Made by a program: the position numbers and the translations under genes. Shown here in pieces: positions 34,760 to 46,821 of a DNA stretch of 64,000 bases. The stretch covers positions 3,100,001 through 3,164,000 of the forward strand of contig JBBPUQ010000009.1 in assembly GCA_038501195.1 (NCBI GenBank), given 5' to 3'. Every line of letters starts with the position of its first letter. The stretch's first letter is position 1. The notes under the pieces are model-generated. The model did no database searches, was not told the DNA's origin, and saw only the letters and a program-made list of their open reading frames with translations. Origin of the DNA: Nemania diffusa. Taxonomy: Eukaryota; Ascomycota; Sordariomycetes; Xylariales; Xylariaceae.

Positions 34760-37700
34760 TCTTTGGGGGTTTGTCGGCGTCGAGTTTCACTACATTTCCA
34801 GCTAAATGCGGTCAAATGGTGGTGCAGTTGGAGCTCTATATGACCTGTTTCATTTAGCCCACGTGTATCTACCTCTTAATTTCGTTCAAGCCCTGCCGTG
34901 TTTTAGTTGGCGGTGGAGAATACCAATCTCGCTCTACAATAAAGGCCTATAGAAACCAGAGGCCGTAATAAATTCATCAGGAGAGCGCCCGGTTACGGCC
35001 GTCAAACATTCCCCTTAACAACTAAGAAACACTCCATGTTCTCTCTCACTGCAGCTTCAATGTTTTGAGAACCCTTCTGGTTCGGGGAACAACGAAGGAG
35101 CTGCGGAAATACCCAAGCCAGGGGGCTCGTGGCTAAGATACCTATCGTGGCCCTAGCCGTCGACGTTCGCCCAAACAGTGCTTGCCCGGGAAATATCTGC
35201 AAGCCCTCTCCAAAGCTTGCCCAACAATCCTGCTCGCCAAGCTTAAGAGCATATTGGTTGAGGTATCCCACGGGTATCTAAGGTGCCTATCTTATCTTCT
35301 ACAACTCAAGTACTACTAGTGAAGATGGTGTCGTGGATTGGAGATACTCATGCATGGTATTAATATCATCAGCACGGGGTGAGATACTGCAACTGTCTGT
35401 TGGTTAGAATAGCGGGTGCATGGGGAGCGTATCAGTCGGCCCTACGTTAGGCTGAGAGACTAATCTCGACGAGCAGGTTCGGTTTGAGAGAAGTACACAT
35501 CTCCGATCACATTCCTGATATACTCGCTTCTGGTTACCGTATTCACTCCTCGCCAGAGGGCAAGTTAGAGTTATCACCTCGTATCAGTCTCATCACCATA
35601 TTTGATCTCATAAGCCTTGGTTGTGTGCGTAAAGATTGCCCTTTGCGTAGCCACTAGCAGGAACAAGGTGACCTGGCTAGGGTCCCATAGTACCAGCTTA
35701 GAGTTTGATCGCAGAGACTACCCCAGATAATTCTGGCCGCAGTTACGGCCGCATGGAAGGACAGCCTTAAAATTTTGGTTGCATCAAAGTAGAGACCCTA
35801 TAGCATATTGATCAGATTTCTTAGGTGACGAAGCATCCGGAAAGCTTTGAGCTATGTGCTGTATCCGTCCCGTACACTCCAGTTCCATCACATTCCGTTG
35901 TTGGTCAAGTAACCCTAGTTAGGAAGTCTTGAAAGTGCTCGGTTGTGTCGGAAGCACGTTCACGATAGGCAGTAAAACCGCTCGCCAGAAGCTGGGGTTT
36001 CAACTGGGCTGCCAAGTGGATTGTAGATAGGGCACTTTCTAGATCTCGATGAATATTGGGCGTGGATGTGGTCTGATTACTAGTTGTTAGTACCTACGAT
36101 CTTTCAACGCGCGTCTAAAGAGGAAAGCGCTGTGATACACAGTAGCGGTGGTACTATTTCTATTTGAAATAATGAGAAGTAGATTTGGGTAGAGATTAAG
36201 AATGCCAATCTTGCTTGTCTCTCGTTTGGTATATCAACAATGTCGTTTGATTCCCAATGTATTGCTTCGGACATAACTCTTAGATGATAGAAGCTAGATA
36301 TCATATAGTTTTAATATTAGAAATACGCTCGAACATCGCGGCAGGTACCCAACATTAAGATACACGTAACCGTTGATCCAATGTATGTATACCTTCAACT
36401 GACCCCAGCACCAACTCTATGCGAGACTGTCATTGGAGTAAGGGCTGGTATATTAAACTGTGCATAGGGTAATACTACTACTAAATAAACGATGACTGCA
36501 AGGATGTAGATCATTCAAAAAGTTTGATATGTCTGCTAAAGGCTACTGGTTGTTCCGCTGCAGATTGAGAACCCCCTTAGAAGGACTGTAAAAAACGGAC
36601 CGAGATATGGGCACTTCCGCTTCGTACCCTAGCACAGACTAAGAATCACGGTGCTCATGTTGGCACATGGCAGCTCAAGCTGCAGTGATCAGTCTGATCC
36701 TGCAGTCTGCCGCTTCACGTATCACACAATGGAGGACCGTGATAATGCGCTAGGGAAGTGCAGGGTGCGGTTGCGGCTGTCGTTGGTCTCAGCCGTAATG
36801 CAGGTGATTGTCGCTGTCTAGTCGCTATCTAGTCGCGGTCTATAGGAAACACCCCTAGGGAGGAGTTCGGGCAACCTGTGCGACTTGACAGGCTTCAAGC
36901 AAACTCTGCAACGGGACTCTCCTGTCAACATCCGGTGTTATCGGATTCCCTTGACAGGAGAAGCGCTACGGACGAGAAAGCCGTTAGGATATGGTAGTTT
37001 GCGCCTCTGTGATGCATGATTAGCAAGCGAAATAGAGGCAGTATTACATAGCAGCCGATTTTTAATACAATTTGTAAAATATCGTGAACTATGTATAGGT
37101 CGGGTAGTTGGATGAAGTGTGGCCGTGATCAAGTTTCGCCTCGCCCCGGATTGAAACTAACAAGCGCAATGTGGATACTCGACCAAGCCTAGGTGGCGTC
37201 TAGGTGCCTTAGTTACCCCTGTATGTCTGTACTTACATTTTGGGGTCCACCGGCTGTATCTACCGGGCATGGCCGCTCGCAAGGGCAAAAAAAAAAAAAA
37301 AAGGCTAGAAAAAATACCCAGACCCTCGCATGGCCGTCGACAACCATATGGCTCCCAGCTTAGGCCTATTGGGGTAGATTTCTGATGGATACATGTAGGA
37401 TGTAGGCAGGTACAAAGGTACATTGACGCTTGATTTGGTCATTGCCAAGAACTGCTCACCTTAGCGTAGGTACCTACATGTACCTTGACGGCTGACCTTG
37501 GAGACCCCTGAAGGAGTGTAATTGCGCTAAGCTAGATTGCACGCCCTAGGCACATAGTCTTGTCTTTGCCAGACCAATCTTAAACTACCCTCACGGTTTC
37601 TACACTCACTACCATTAATCATGCTCGATCAAGACAAAACAAAATGAATATGAGGGATAGTGCAGGTTGGATGGCTAGAATATTTTCTATCTTATTTTCC

Positions 37701-38726
37701 GGCCTAGTGGCCCACTTAGTGTGACCATAAGACATTTGCGCTACCTCTACGAACGACTGTCATTTGGTCTTAGCAGTTCCTGATATCAAATGTGGCGTTA
37801 TAGAACATCATGAAGTTGAAAATCTAGGTAACACCTACTAGTCTCTAACCACTAGTGTCTAACCTCTCGTAGGCATCTAGCCTCTATGCCGGTATGATTC
37901 TTAAGATAGCTTCTGCCTGGTGCGCGCTTCGCGCGTGTTGTTTGCTGCAAGGCGCGCTTCTTGTTATAACACGGCTACTTTAGGTAATAAGAGCCCGCCG
38001 CCAATGGGAAAGGTGTATTTGGCTCATGACAAAGAAGACCTCCAAAGCCACGCATGCCAACGGTATTTCTTGTCAAAATACGTTATTCCAGGGTTAACAC
38101 TTGATTCGTCACTTCGCATGGCGGGCGCAATCCTTCCCGCGCAGCGCACCATGTATGAGAGGTATTCTGCGACTTTCTCACCTCACGGGAGAGAGATAGA
38201 TACCTCAGGTTAGTCTTCGCCATTTAGAGTATACCTACACCTATATACGTATACACCTATGCGCAAGCCCAATGCTGTTAAACCCCCCTGCTCTGGCTGT
38301 TGGTGTTACAAGTGCTTGTAGTCACCGCAGTCTACACTCCCCAACTAGCCACACCCCCCAATTCTCTCCACCATTGAGCACACACGAGGTTCATACCGAA
38401 CTCTTGAAGCCCCAACAGTAGCCAAGTGTATTGCTACGGTTCACGGTTCGCTCCTTGTAACGTATTTGTTCGAGTACATGACGGGCCCGCCTGGTGACCT
38501 TATACATGGCCGGCGAATAATCCGTTGTGCTCGACGCCACATCCCATTGCAACCGTTGGATCACCCCAAAAAGATACAACTGTTACTATCATGTTGTAAC
38601 CATCAGGCAGATTCACTAATCTCTACGCAACGATACGGCAATTTATCCGTACCTTCCATGCTACTGCCCACTGTTAAGCAAACAACTTCACCTTGATCAA
38701 ATCCCGCCTCCAGCTTGTAGAGTTAA

Positions 38727-38733
38727 TATAAAT
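38727..38733 (+). promoter_or_regulatory. TATA-like element of the Cys-rich microprotein gene
   Basis: TATAAAT lies about 290 bases upstream of the ATG at 39016 and is followed by a C/A-rich leader with a (CAC)n run at about 38777-38803. The distance fits a promoter with a long leader that contains a 5' intron. Confidence 0.45.
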
Positions 38734-39015
38734 TCTCGATCTCCCGCACATCGACAGACTGAATTCCATTCTCTATCACCACCACCACCACCATCACCAT
38801 CACTGATCATTGATCATCACAATCACCACCAACATACCCAAACACAACCATCTGCAACTGATCCTCAGTTACCTCGCCAGCCCAAACATTGCCTCAAGAC
38901 AATTCGTATCAGCCGAACAATACAGTCTACTTTCTCTAAGTGAGTCTCAAGTCATAATAGTTATTTGGATACCTAGCTAAACAAGACAGACTTAGACACC
39001 TTCCACAACTTCAAG

Positions 39016-39153
39016 ATGTGCACTCGTCAGATCATCACGTACAACTGCGGCCACCGCCGGGACATGGGCGTTGTAACTTGTGGCAGCCCTTCCACCTGCG
39101 GCGGACCACGAATCAAGGAAACGCCTTACGCGGGCCAATGCGAATCCCATTAA
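39016..39153 (+). CDS. 45-residue Cys-rich conserved fungal microprotein
   Basis: The frame ATG to TAA encodes 45 residues, starting MCTRQIITYNCGHRRDMG and continuing through VVTCGSPSTCGG to an AGQCESH end. Five Cys and two His are arranged as Cys, Cys-Gly-His, Cys-x5-Cys and Cys, which suggests a zinc-binding or disulfide knot. Small fungal proteins beginning with a Met-Cys-Thr and a Tyr-x-Cys-Gly-His motif are known to me, but without assigned function. There is no signal peptide. The gene has strong features: a TATA-like box, a C/A-rich leader and a 5' untranslated intron at 38940-38995 (GTGAGT donor, GCTAAAC branch, TTAG acceptor) ending 20 bases before the ATG. A leader intron near so short a frame argues that it is expressed. 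It is too short to be separable from chance by length alone. Confidence 0.6.
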   Translation: MCTRQIITYNCGHRRDMGVVTCGSPSTCGGPRIKETPYAGQCESH

Positions 39154-42100
39154 GCATCAGGAGGAGAGCACATGATAGCTGGTACGAAGGCCTCACCATT
39201 TCCCCATGGCCACTGCGGCTCTGGAAACGCTCTTTGGGAAGGCACTACAGGCTTTTGACTGGACATGAGGTGCGGCAAAGAAAAGGAGTAGGGCCATTGA
39301 ACGGTATCGGTTATAAGATGGGGGCGAGCAATCGCGATGTTGGATGGTTTTCTTTCGACTATAATCTCTACTTCTTCACGGCTATGGTGGTGGTTCACCC
39401 CACCGCCTTGTTGAGCCTGTCTTCTTTCACTTAGCTTCGGTTATTTCTTCTTTCTTCTCGTTGCGCACACAGCCGGAGCTTCATGCTTCGTTGATAGTAA
39501 TACAAGCAGGCTTGATTAGACATACACATAACATTTTGCTACGTGTTTTTTGAGTGCTAGATTTTTGTTATCCAACGCCACTTCAAAGGTCGTTCTCGAC
39601 TTCTAATACACTACCTGTTGTTCCAACATCACTTGTGACAAACTGGCCAGACGTGGTGACCAGTAGCAATATCGGGTACCTACTTAGCCGGAGCGACCGT
39701 TGGTTGATGCTGCCATGCTGCGGCAGCGGACCGTAGGACAGCGGGACGCATCCTGCCGTAGACACTCCCGCTGTCAGAAGGTAGTCTCCCGAAGGCATAG
39801 GGCCGAGATGATGTAGAACCAAAAGCAGAGCGGCTGTGGCCTCTGTGCTCTAGGGACCGTGATGGGTGATAGGTGTCAGCTGTCAGACTCCGCGCCCGGG
39901 AGGCTCATGCCAACAACTCGTCGTAGTACACCCATCACCGAACGTGCTATGGTAAGAATAGCCCCTAAAACCAAACCAACATACATAATTTAGCTGATGG
40001 CACAACTGTCGACGATAGGGCAGATGCGGCGAGTTGGGGTTATAATTATCCCGTCCTCGCATATCCACCCCATCATGTGACATGACGAGTCGCTGAGCAG
40101 GTAGGTACTTGTCCTTGTAGAGAGACAAGCGTCGGGGGCAATCACTAACACGATAGCTCCATCAAGCAAATAGCCAGTCGACGGGTTGTTAAGTGCCTTA
40201 GGTAATCATCGCTCCTCGTAATTTATATGGGTAGGTTGACCAAGTTTGCTGTTTGTTCTGTTAGTGGTTTGTCGGCCTTGTCTTATCTACCTATCCCTCT
40301 ATCCCTTACTTGGGGAAGTGGTGTTACCAGGTAAATGTAGGTAGGTACATGTAGGTACCTGCCTTAGGTACCTTATATTATGTGCTCTGTAGATATCGTA
40401 GATATGTAGATAACCACCTCAGTAATATCCATTTACGACATACCATGGATAAATGCACACCTACTACTCTTTGGATACAAGCATGCCTTCCTACCTGCCA
40501 AGCTGAAGTTTATCTAGCGAGCATTTGGTGCCAATGAATTGCATCTACCGATCCTTCCTATGCGTAGTAATTTCTGTAGATCGCGCTACCTCATCCTTCC
40601 GCTCTTCTCCGCATCGAATTCTCTACTCGTATTCGCCAGGCTGCATTATTTTTGGCCTCCATTTTTTTTAAAGCCTAGTTCTTCCTGCAGTCGGCTCTTG
40701 TCTGGCTCTTGGCACAACACTTCGAAGTATCGCCCGACTGACTGACTATCATCCCCTTCTTCTATCCTATTTTTGCGTCACACTCGCCGTGACTCCTCTC
40801 CTGTGGTTCCTCGGCCGGCCAAGATCAATCTGTCATTGTTTCTTCATGTTCTTAGTGGTCTGTGACCCGTAACTAGTGTACCTAGAAGGCTTAGGTTCGA
40901 TGTTGGCCCGTTCCAGCGGCCCGTACCAACTCTGCCACAACGGCCCGTTCTTTCTCGACTTGTTTTCTGCTTCAACACCAGGATTTGGCACTTTACGAAG
41001 GCTAACGCTGAATTGAGGTAGCCTATATGCGATCTTCACAACTGCACTTCACGCCCGCTACTAGTTCAATGAGGCTATAGAATTGGAATACCAACAGCCG
41101 ACTAACTGCATTGGTCTCTCTCCCTTTCTAGTCGCGTCCCCTATACTGCGAAAACGTGAGGTGACCCAACGAACGACGGCATCATACGTCCGAACTTGGT
41201 CTGCAGGTCAGAGCGTGACAGACCACTAGTTTGCGCCTCCGTCTTCGGCTTGCTCCATCCGCCTAGTGGTTTGCGTATTCCACGTTTGCTGAGCCGTGAC
41301 TACAGCCAAATCGCCGTCGGAAACTCGCAGCTAGCAGCGATGGAAGCAAGATGCGGTACTTACCTATATCGAATGCAATGTAACGAGCGCTCGACTGTGC
41401 TCTCTTGACTCTGCATGAGCTGACCTAATCACCTGGTCCAAGCTCTTATGCTGTTAGGGGTAATAATGTGACTTCTAAATTGTCGTGTCTACTGGTGCAA
41501 TGTTGTACTAGTGTACTAACTTGGTATGTCGTTCTAGAAGCCCAAAGTGGTAAACAATCTAACTCGAGGCAAGTTGGGGTTGCAGCGGCCGTAGCAATCG
41601 GTTCGCCGATAGGAGAAGGTGAGACAACACGCTGCATCCAAGGTATCATCGAATCGCCAAGAAATGAGTTCTTACGCCTACCGGCCCCGGCAACGTGGAG
41701 GCGATCGTAAAATGCTTGCGAGTGTCGGTTCCGGCCTAGGACCGACGGCCATCTCATCAGGGCTGCATGTGCGACCCATTGTCTACTCATTGGTAAGAAT
41801 GATTCAAATTTTACCAGTCTGCCTCGCCATGTATCGCTTTCAAACTGGACACAGATTTGGACCGCTTCTTGTCAGCCCTAATAAGATGGTTGACGAGTGT
41901 GTAGGGAAACGGGCATTTGACTAGCCCAGCATGGTTTCAACGCCAACTCCCGCGCTCACGCCCGAGGGCGCTGTAACAAAGGCTCCTAGTTGGCCTTGTG
42001 TCAATTCTCCTTGATGCGCTGCCCCCCAACTCTTCGGCTCTCGAAGAAGCTAACCCGAGATCCTTGTAACGCGACCGAGGCGATAGCCGCGTTGGGGAAC

Positions 42101-45100
42101 ATATATACGCCTTGCCAATTTTTAATTGTTATTTCTCCTAAAATATGTTCAGAACGAGAGTAAACTCTACATCGCACAAGCTCTCTGGTACATACCTAAC
42201 AGATACACGCTGTTGGCGCTAACTAGCGGAATCTACTCGATTTGTAGTTTCTGAGCTCTACCGGCATAGTCATTTATCACTAATGCCGTCAACTAGCTGA
42301 GTCAAGTATTCTTACCTAGGACTTAAGAGCTCCTGGTTAAACCTATGATACCAGATTACTTACCCGTACCTTCGCGAAATATGAATACCACCGTTATGTT
42401 ATACCTTGTATTGCATAAGATTCGTTGCTAGATTCAAGGCACACCCAATCCGTCAAACTTAAATTACATCAGCAGTCAGACTATTACTATGCACTACCAC
42501 CATGTGCACATGAGCATGGTACGGACGCGGGACTCATTCTAGAAGCGACTGCGCTCAGGGAGAAGCGGATCACCCCATATCACGGTTCCTTGCGAGATCA
42601 ACATTGGGGGTTTCGGTGGAGGTCGGTGACCACGTTTCATCACGGGACTGACAGTAGGATCTAACATACGTCCCTGAATTACAGAGTGCTTATTGCTTAT
42701 GCAGTACATATGAGGCGCAACTTGATCCTAGTGGCTTCATAGGCCTTTTTAGGCAGGTATGATTTTCAAGCCGAGAGATCCAATGCCACGAGGTCCCAGG
42801 CCTCGTTTCGGCTCCGAACAGCCCCGGCCAGAGATCTGACGGCGTGGTACGGCCGAGCGTTTGCCGTGATACAAGAAAAAACCCAGCTACTAGCTACAAC
42901 ATCCAAGAGCCATATACACTAAATTGGTTCTCGCCCGTCTTGTGCTGCATTCTGCATGGTCTAAGGTTTTGCCCCTGGCCTGACACTGCTAGAGTCGAGG
43001 CATATTCTGTTGCATCCATCCAATATCGCTGCAATAACACGTGGATCCTGAGAGTTGGCCGCGCATCAAAATTCAATATATCCTTGCTCTATGGAAGACG
43101 TTTTGGGCTGTGGTGGTTCCAGATTCGGTAAGCATGTATTCACGTAACGAGATGGTAAAGGTACTCTATCTAATCTAGGACTAATTCTTCGCTACTTGTT
43201 AATGCAACTCTTACAGATCAGTACAGGTCTTTCAAGACGTTTTCGCACTGCGGTTTAGCCTAGTAGAAGGTGCTCTAGAGGAGCTCCATACTATGGTAAT
43301 CAACATTCGAGTGCAGTGATCATTTCTCTGAGAGCGAGTAGTTGGAGCTGGGGGGTTTTGGTACCCCTTCAGCTTGTTGTTGGAACAAGATTGAAATAAA
43401 TATAGCTGAGAGCACTGCTTCATGCCCAGGTATACGTCATCGGCCACTTGAAGTGTGAAATGATCGGTAAGCACTTCAGCATTCCATTCTTGATTGTGAT
43501 GGTATAAGAACCGGAATTAAACGCACCCGCCTAACGCCGAGTACCCCACAGTCCCTTGACCACTTACGAATGCGTTAAAAGTTGCTTTATCTTACAGCTT
43601 ACAGGCATCGTAGGTGTTGTGGCAGTGTATGTGATTACTACATTCAACAACGCGCCATAGTCGGGTAAGTTGAAAGCGAGCTAGTACTAGGATAAAGTTC
43701 AATGAAGTCACGTATGCCACTGGAGGAGATGAGACAACGACGACGATTGCAAATACTATACGATAGTTATGTTCAGCCCTATCCCAGAACCATGGATCTA
43801 TCGCCGTAGGTGTGCAGTATTACTACTTTATGTAGCATCTTAACCATACCACTCCACGAGGCACAGCCCTACGCTGCAAAGCTAAATTTATCCTACTTTT
43901 TAGGTGTAGAGTGGTTCGCTGCTAACGGAATCGGTCAGCGGCGTTAGGGTTACATTTTAGCCTCCACCTGTCACTTCATCTCTCGAGCGTCAGAAATGGC
44001 CTTCCTAGGCCACGTGAAACGGGAGGCTTCTGAGGCGTGAACTAACAACGATTGTGGCGCTAGGAGCGCCAAGTCTATCGGCGCACTTGTTTCTCTATCC
44101 GCAAGAACGGGTTTATTCCTCATCTTGAAGATTTGAGCCCCACTGACCTACAAACGAATTCGCATCGAGGCTGAAGAATGAGATGACAACCTAAGCACCT
44201 AGGCTACGACTTTCCTGTGTTACGGCTTACAAAGTCATCAAACGTATACCTTGCTCGATCAAATACACGATCGTTGGTGGCGTCTGCATAACGTCGAAAG
44301 TTCTCCTTAATTCATGGCTCATCTTACTCGTAGCCTTTCTTTTCTCTCTCTCTTGTTGCTAAATAGAGGCAGATTCTGCTGTTGGTGGTAAACGTGGAGC
44401 CTCAGTAATTCTCCTATCGTGGCAGGCCTGCGTCTAACTTTGAGATTTCGTAACCAGGTGACTCACATCCTCCGTCTTAGGAGATTGACTGAGTAGGAAA
44501 TGCCTCCAATGGTACCACCTCGATGGTCTTCTATCGTGGCGTTACAATCCTCATTTCCTCTTCTCGCTTCCGGATACGAGCTTACTGGAGCATATGTGAA
44601 TGTTATCTTACTACCATATTCCCCTAACTATCCCTAACTTCATGTTAGGTTCAAGAATAGACTTGTCTTGCATCGTTGGTGGCAAGAGCTTGGAGCCTGT
44701 TGATCGTTCACCTGAAAACTCTGTGTCTACCCTGTTGTCATCTCACCAATGTCGAGAATAGCGAAAATGCTAGGGTTAAGGATGCGATAACCTTGTCGGA
44801 TGCTGCCTTCTCACTTCGTTTCTATCTGTTAATAAGGCATTCTCATGTGAGATATAGCCGCGCTTAGGCTGTTGGTGGCAACCGCCGCGTCTAATCTTCC
44901 ATTCACTACCACTTGCCCTATACTGACTCTCAGCTCCGGCGGCTTTGTATACCCCTGACGCCTTGTATACCTAAGTAATTAAACTAATAGGAGATAGGCA
45001 CTATCACATTCTTTGTTCTCAACTAGTGCCTATAAGCAGACACATACGGCTATTTAGCGCGTTAGGTTGGTCTAATGATGTACATCATTTTAAGTCGGAC

Positions 45101-46821
45101 GTACCTAATACCGTAGGATTCTGCGCGTCGTCACCTACCGCCCACGTCATCTGATATAGCATCATATGTTTCACAAGTTTGCAAAACGACCCGAGTCTTT
45201 CCCATCCCCAAGAGCAAGGCAGAAAAGTGCATCTCTGGCAAGCCTCGACGCTGCGATGCGATGCGACGCGACGCAACGCTAAGCTAGGCCAAGCAGCAGC
45301 CCATTTCAATGCCTTGCCGAATCGAGGCATTTGGACTTTCTAGCCTCGGGGGACTTGCCCAAACAGCACAGGGCCAGATCGGCATGAAGTCACGTCTTTC
45401 GCGGTGCTGTTGGTTGTTGGTTTCCTAGTGTCTCGCGGGTGTAACCTACCGACCGGCTAATGACATACGCGCGGCAGTTTTTAGACTTTTAGTACCTTTT
45501 TTTCACTTTCGCCTTTCCCCCTTTGAGGCTAGGCAACGATCGCGCGGCTATGACATCGACGGCCTGACGGCGGTACACACAAGTAACAGTACATTCGATA
45601 TTGTGCGGATGGCTCTGTTTCTATTTCTTTGATAAAGACACCCTCTGCGAGTCATTTTAATAATTACAGACGCGTAAGAGTAATTCGAAAAAAGAAAAGA
45701 GTTGCCTGCTTGACGAGAGTGCTTTTGTCGCATTTGCGTTGTTGGTAGCTAACTATCCTATACTCCTAGCTACCTCTATAGATGCTCCTGTTTCAAACAT
45801 CGTGCTTATCTCACGATCTCTCTCGCCTACGCCGAGTGCTCCGATTCTTCTCCGGAAACATAATGACCAATGCTTCAGTGCTTATGTCAAAACAATGACT
45901 TCAGAGAAAGAAATCCGGTCAGCGACTGCGGCTAGTTAGTTAGCTGCAGTAAGCCAGCAACACAAGCACATGACTTAGAGAGATGGGTCACATATGTAGA
46001 ACTCCAATCACTTAGTTCACGCACAGACACAAAGTTAAATCAGGAAACCGGAGTTTAATATCATGATGTATTATGGATCGAAAAGGTGCGGACGAGATTA
46101 TCTGCAAGCCCACGAGTCTACCCGTCTGCCTCTTGGTATATCTACTAAAAGGAGCGTGACCCGAGCTCGACTAAGCCATCGCTTTCCGCCTTGGGAGTAC
46201 TGCTTGTCTGATGGAAGTCTGCTGTCCATCTGTCTGCTTGTACTTCTTGATCCAGACCTTTCGGCTCATGTCCTGCTTATCGTTCCCAGCTAGCCTAACA
46301 AGCTTTTCGTGTCCCCTCAGCTTTCCGCACGTCCCTTCTTCGCACGGCACGCCAACCATCAATTCATTCAGTCTGTGAGGTTGCGCAAAAATGCCCATTC
46401 CCCTTCCACTCATCTCATCAAAGAAGATCTATGCGAGAGACCGAAAACCGGCGGTGTTGCCATCCCGCTGCTCATTCTTAGTTATATAATACACCCACAA
46501 CGACCGTTGCGTCCAAATTTTTTTTCGTGCACTCTGATGGTTTTCTTCTCGTTGGGCAAATGTGTACTTTTGTGCCACTTCCAGCCTCTCTAGTCTCGCG
46601 ATCAATGCAAAAGACAAATTGTAGGAAATCCCGCTCCTTAATTATGCGAGTGTAGTTCGCCGGTGGAAGTTTTCATTAGGAAACAAGGGGGAGGAGGAAA
46701 GAAATGAAATGGGAAAAATGGAGAACGCCGAGATGCTATAGTGAGAACTCCTTGTGACGCCGGCCTAGTATGTTATTCAAACAATCGTGTGAAGGGTATG
46801 CCCGGAACACAGTGAGCCAAC
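39154..46821. other. Long gene-poor region upstream of the RPB1 3' end
   Basis: No conserved gene is supported over 7.7 kb. The many open frames of 60-138 codons lack similarity and mostly overlap one another. TAGGTACC-type motifs cluster near 40330-40375. A degenerate recurring GTTGGTGGC word is seen between 44273 and 44880. Near 45250 there is a small GATGC/GACGC array. The last few hundred bases hold the RPB1 3' untranslated region. Confidence 0.45.
40330..40375. repeat. Cluster of TAGGTACC-type dispersed motifs
   Basis: Here GTAGGTAGGTAC, GTAGGTACCT and TTAGGTACC follow one another within 46 bases. It is one of the densest examples of the motif family that recurs in the spacers of this window (for example 1081, 27846, 32974, 37470, 53441 and 61347). 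Confidence 0.7.

Larger units (their letters stand above)
31927..39015. other. Long gene-poor region with relics
   Basis: Seven kilobases without an intact conserved gene. It contains a GC-richer island at about 32930-33430, then AT-rich sequence with many stop codons. A probable Zn2Cys6 regulator relic starts near 34442. The leader of the Cys-rich microprotein occupies its right end. A 17-A homopolymer lies at about 37286-37302. The open frames at 35002-35271 (minus) and 37920-38213 (plus) are not recognisable. Confidence 0.45.

Noticed and set aside
37920..38213. 97-codon plus-strand frame
   Set aside because: It starts with GTG, has no recognised similarity and lies in a gene-poor, stop-rich area.
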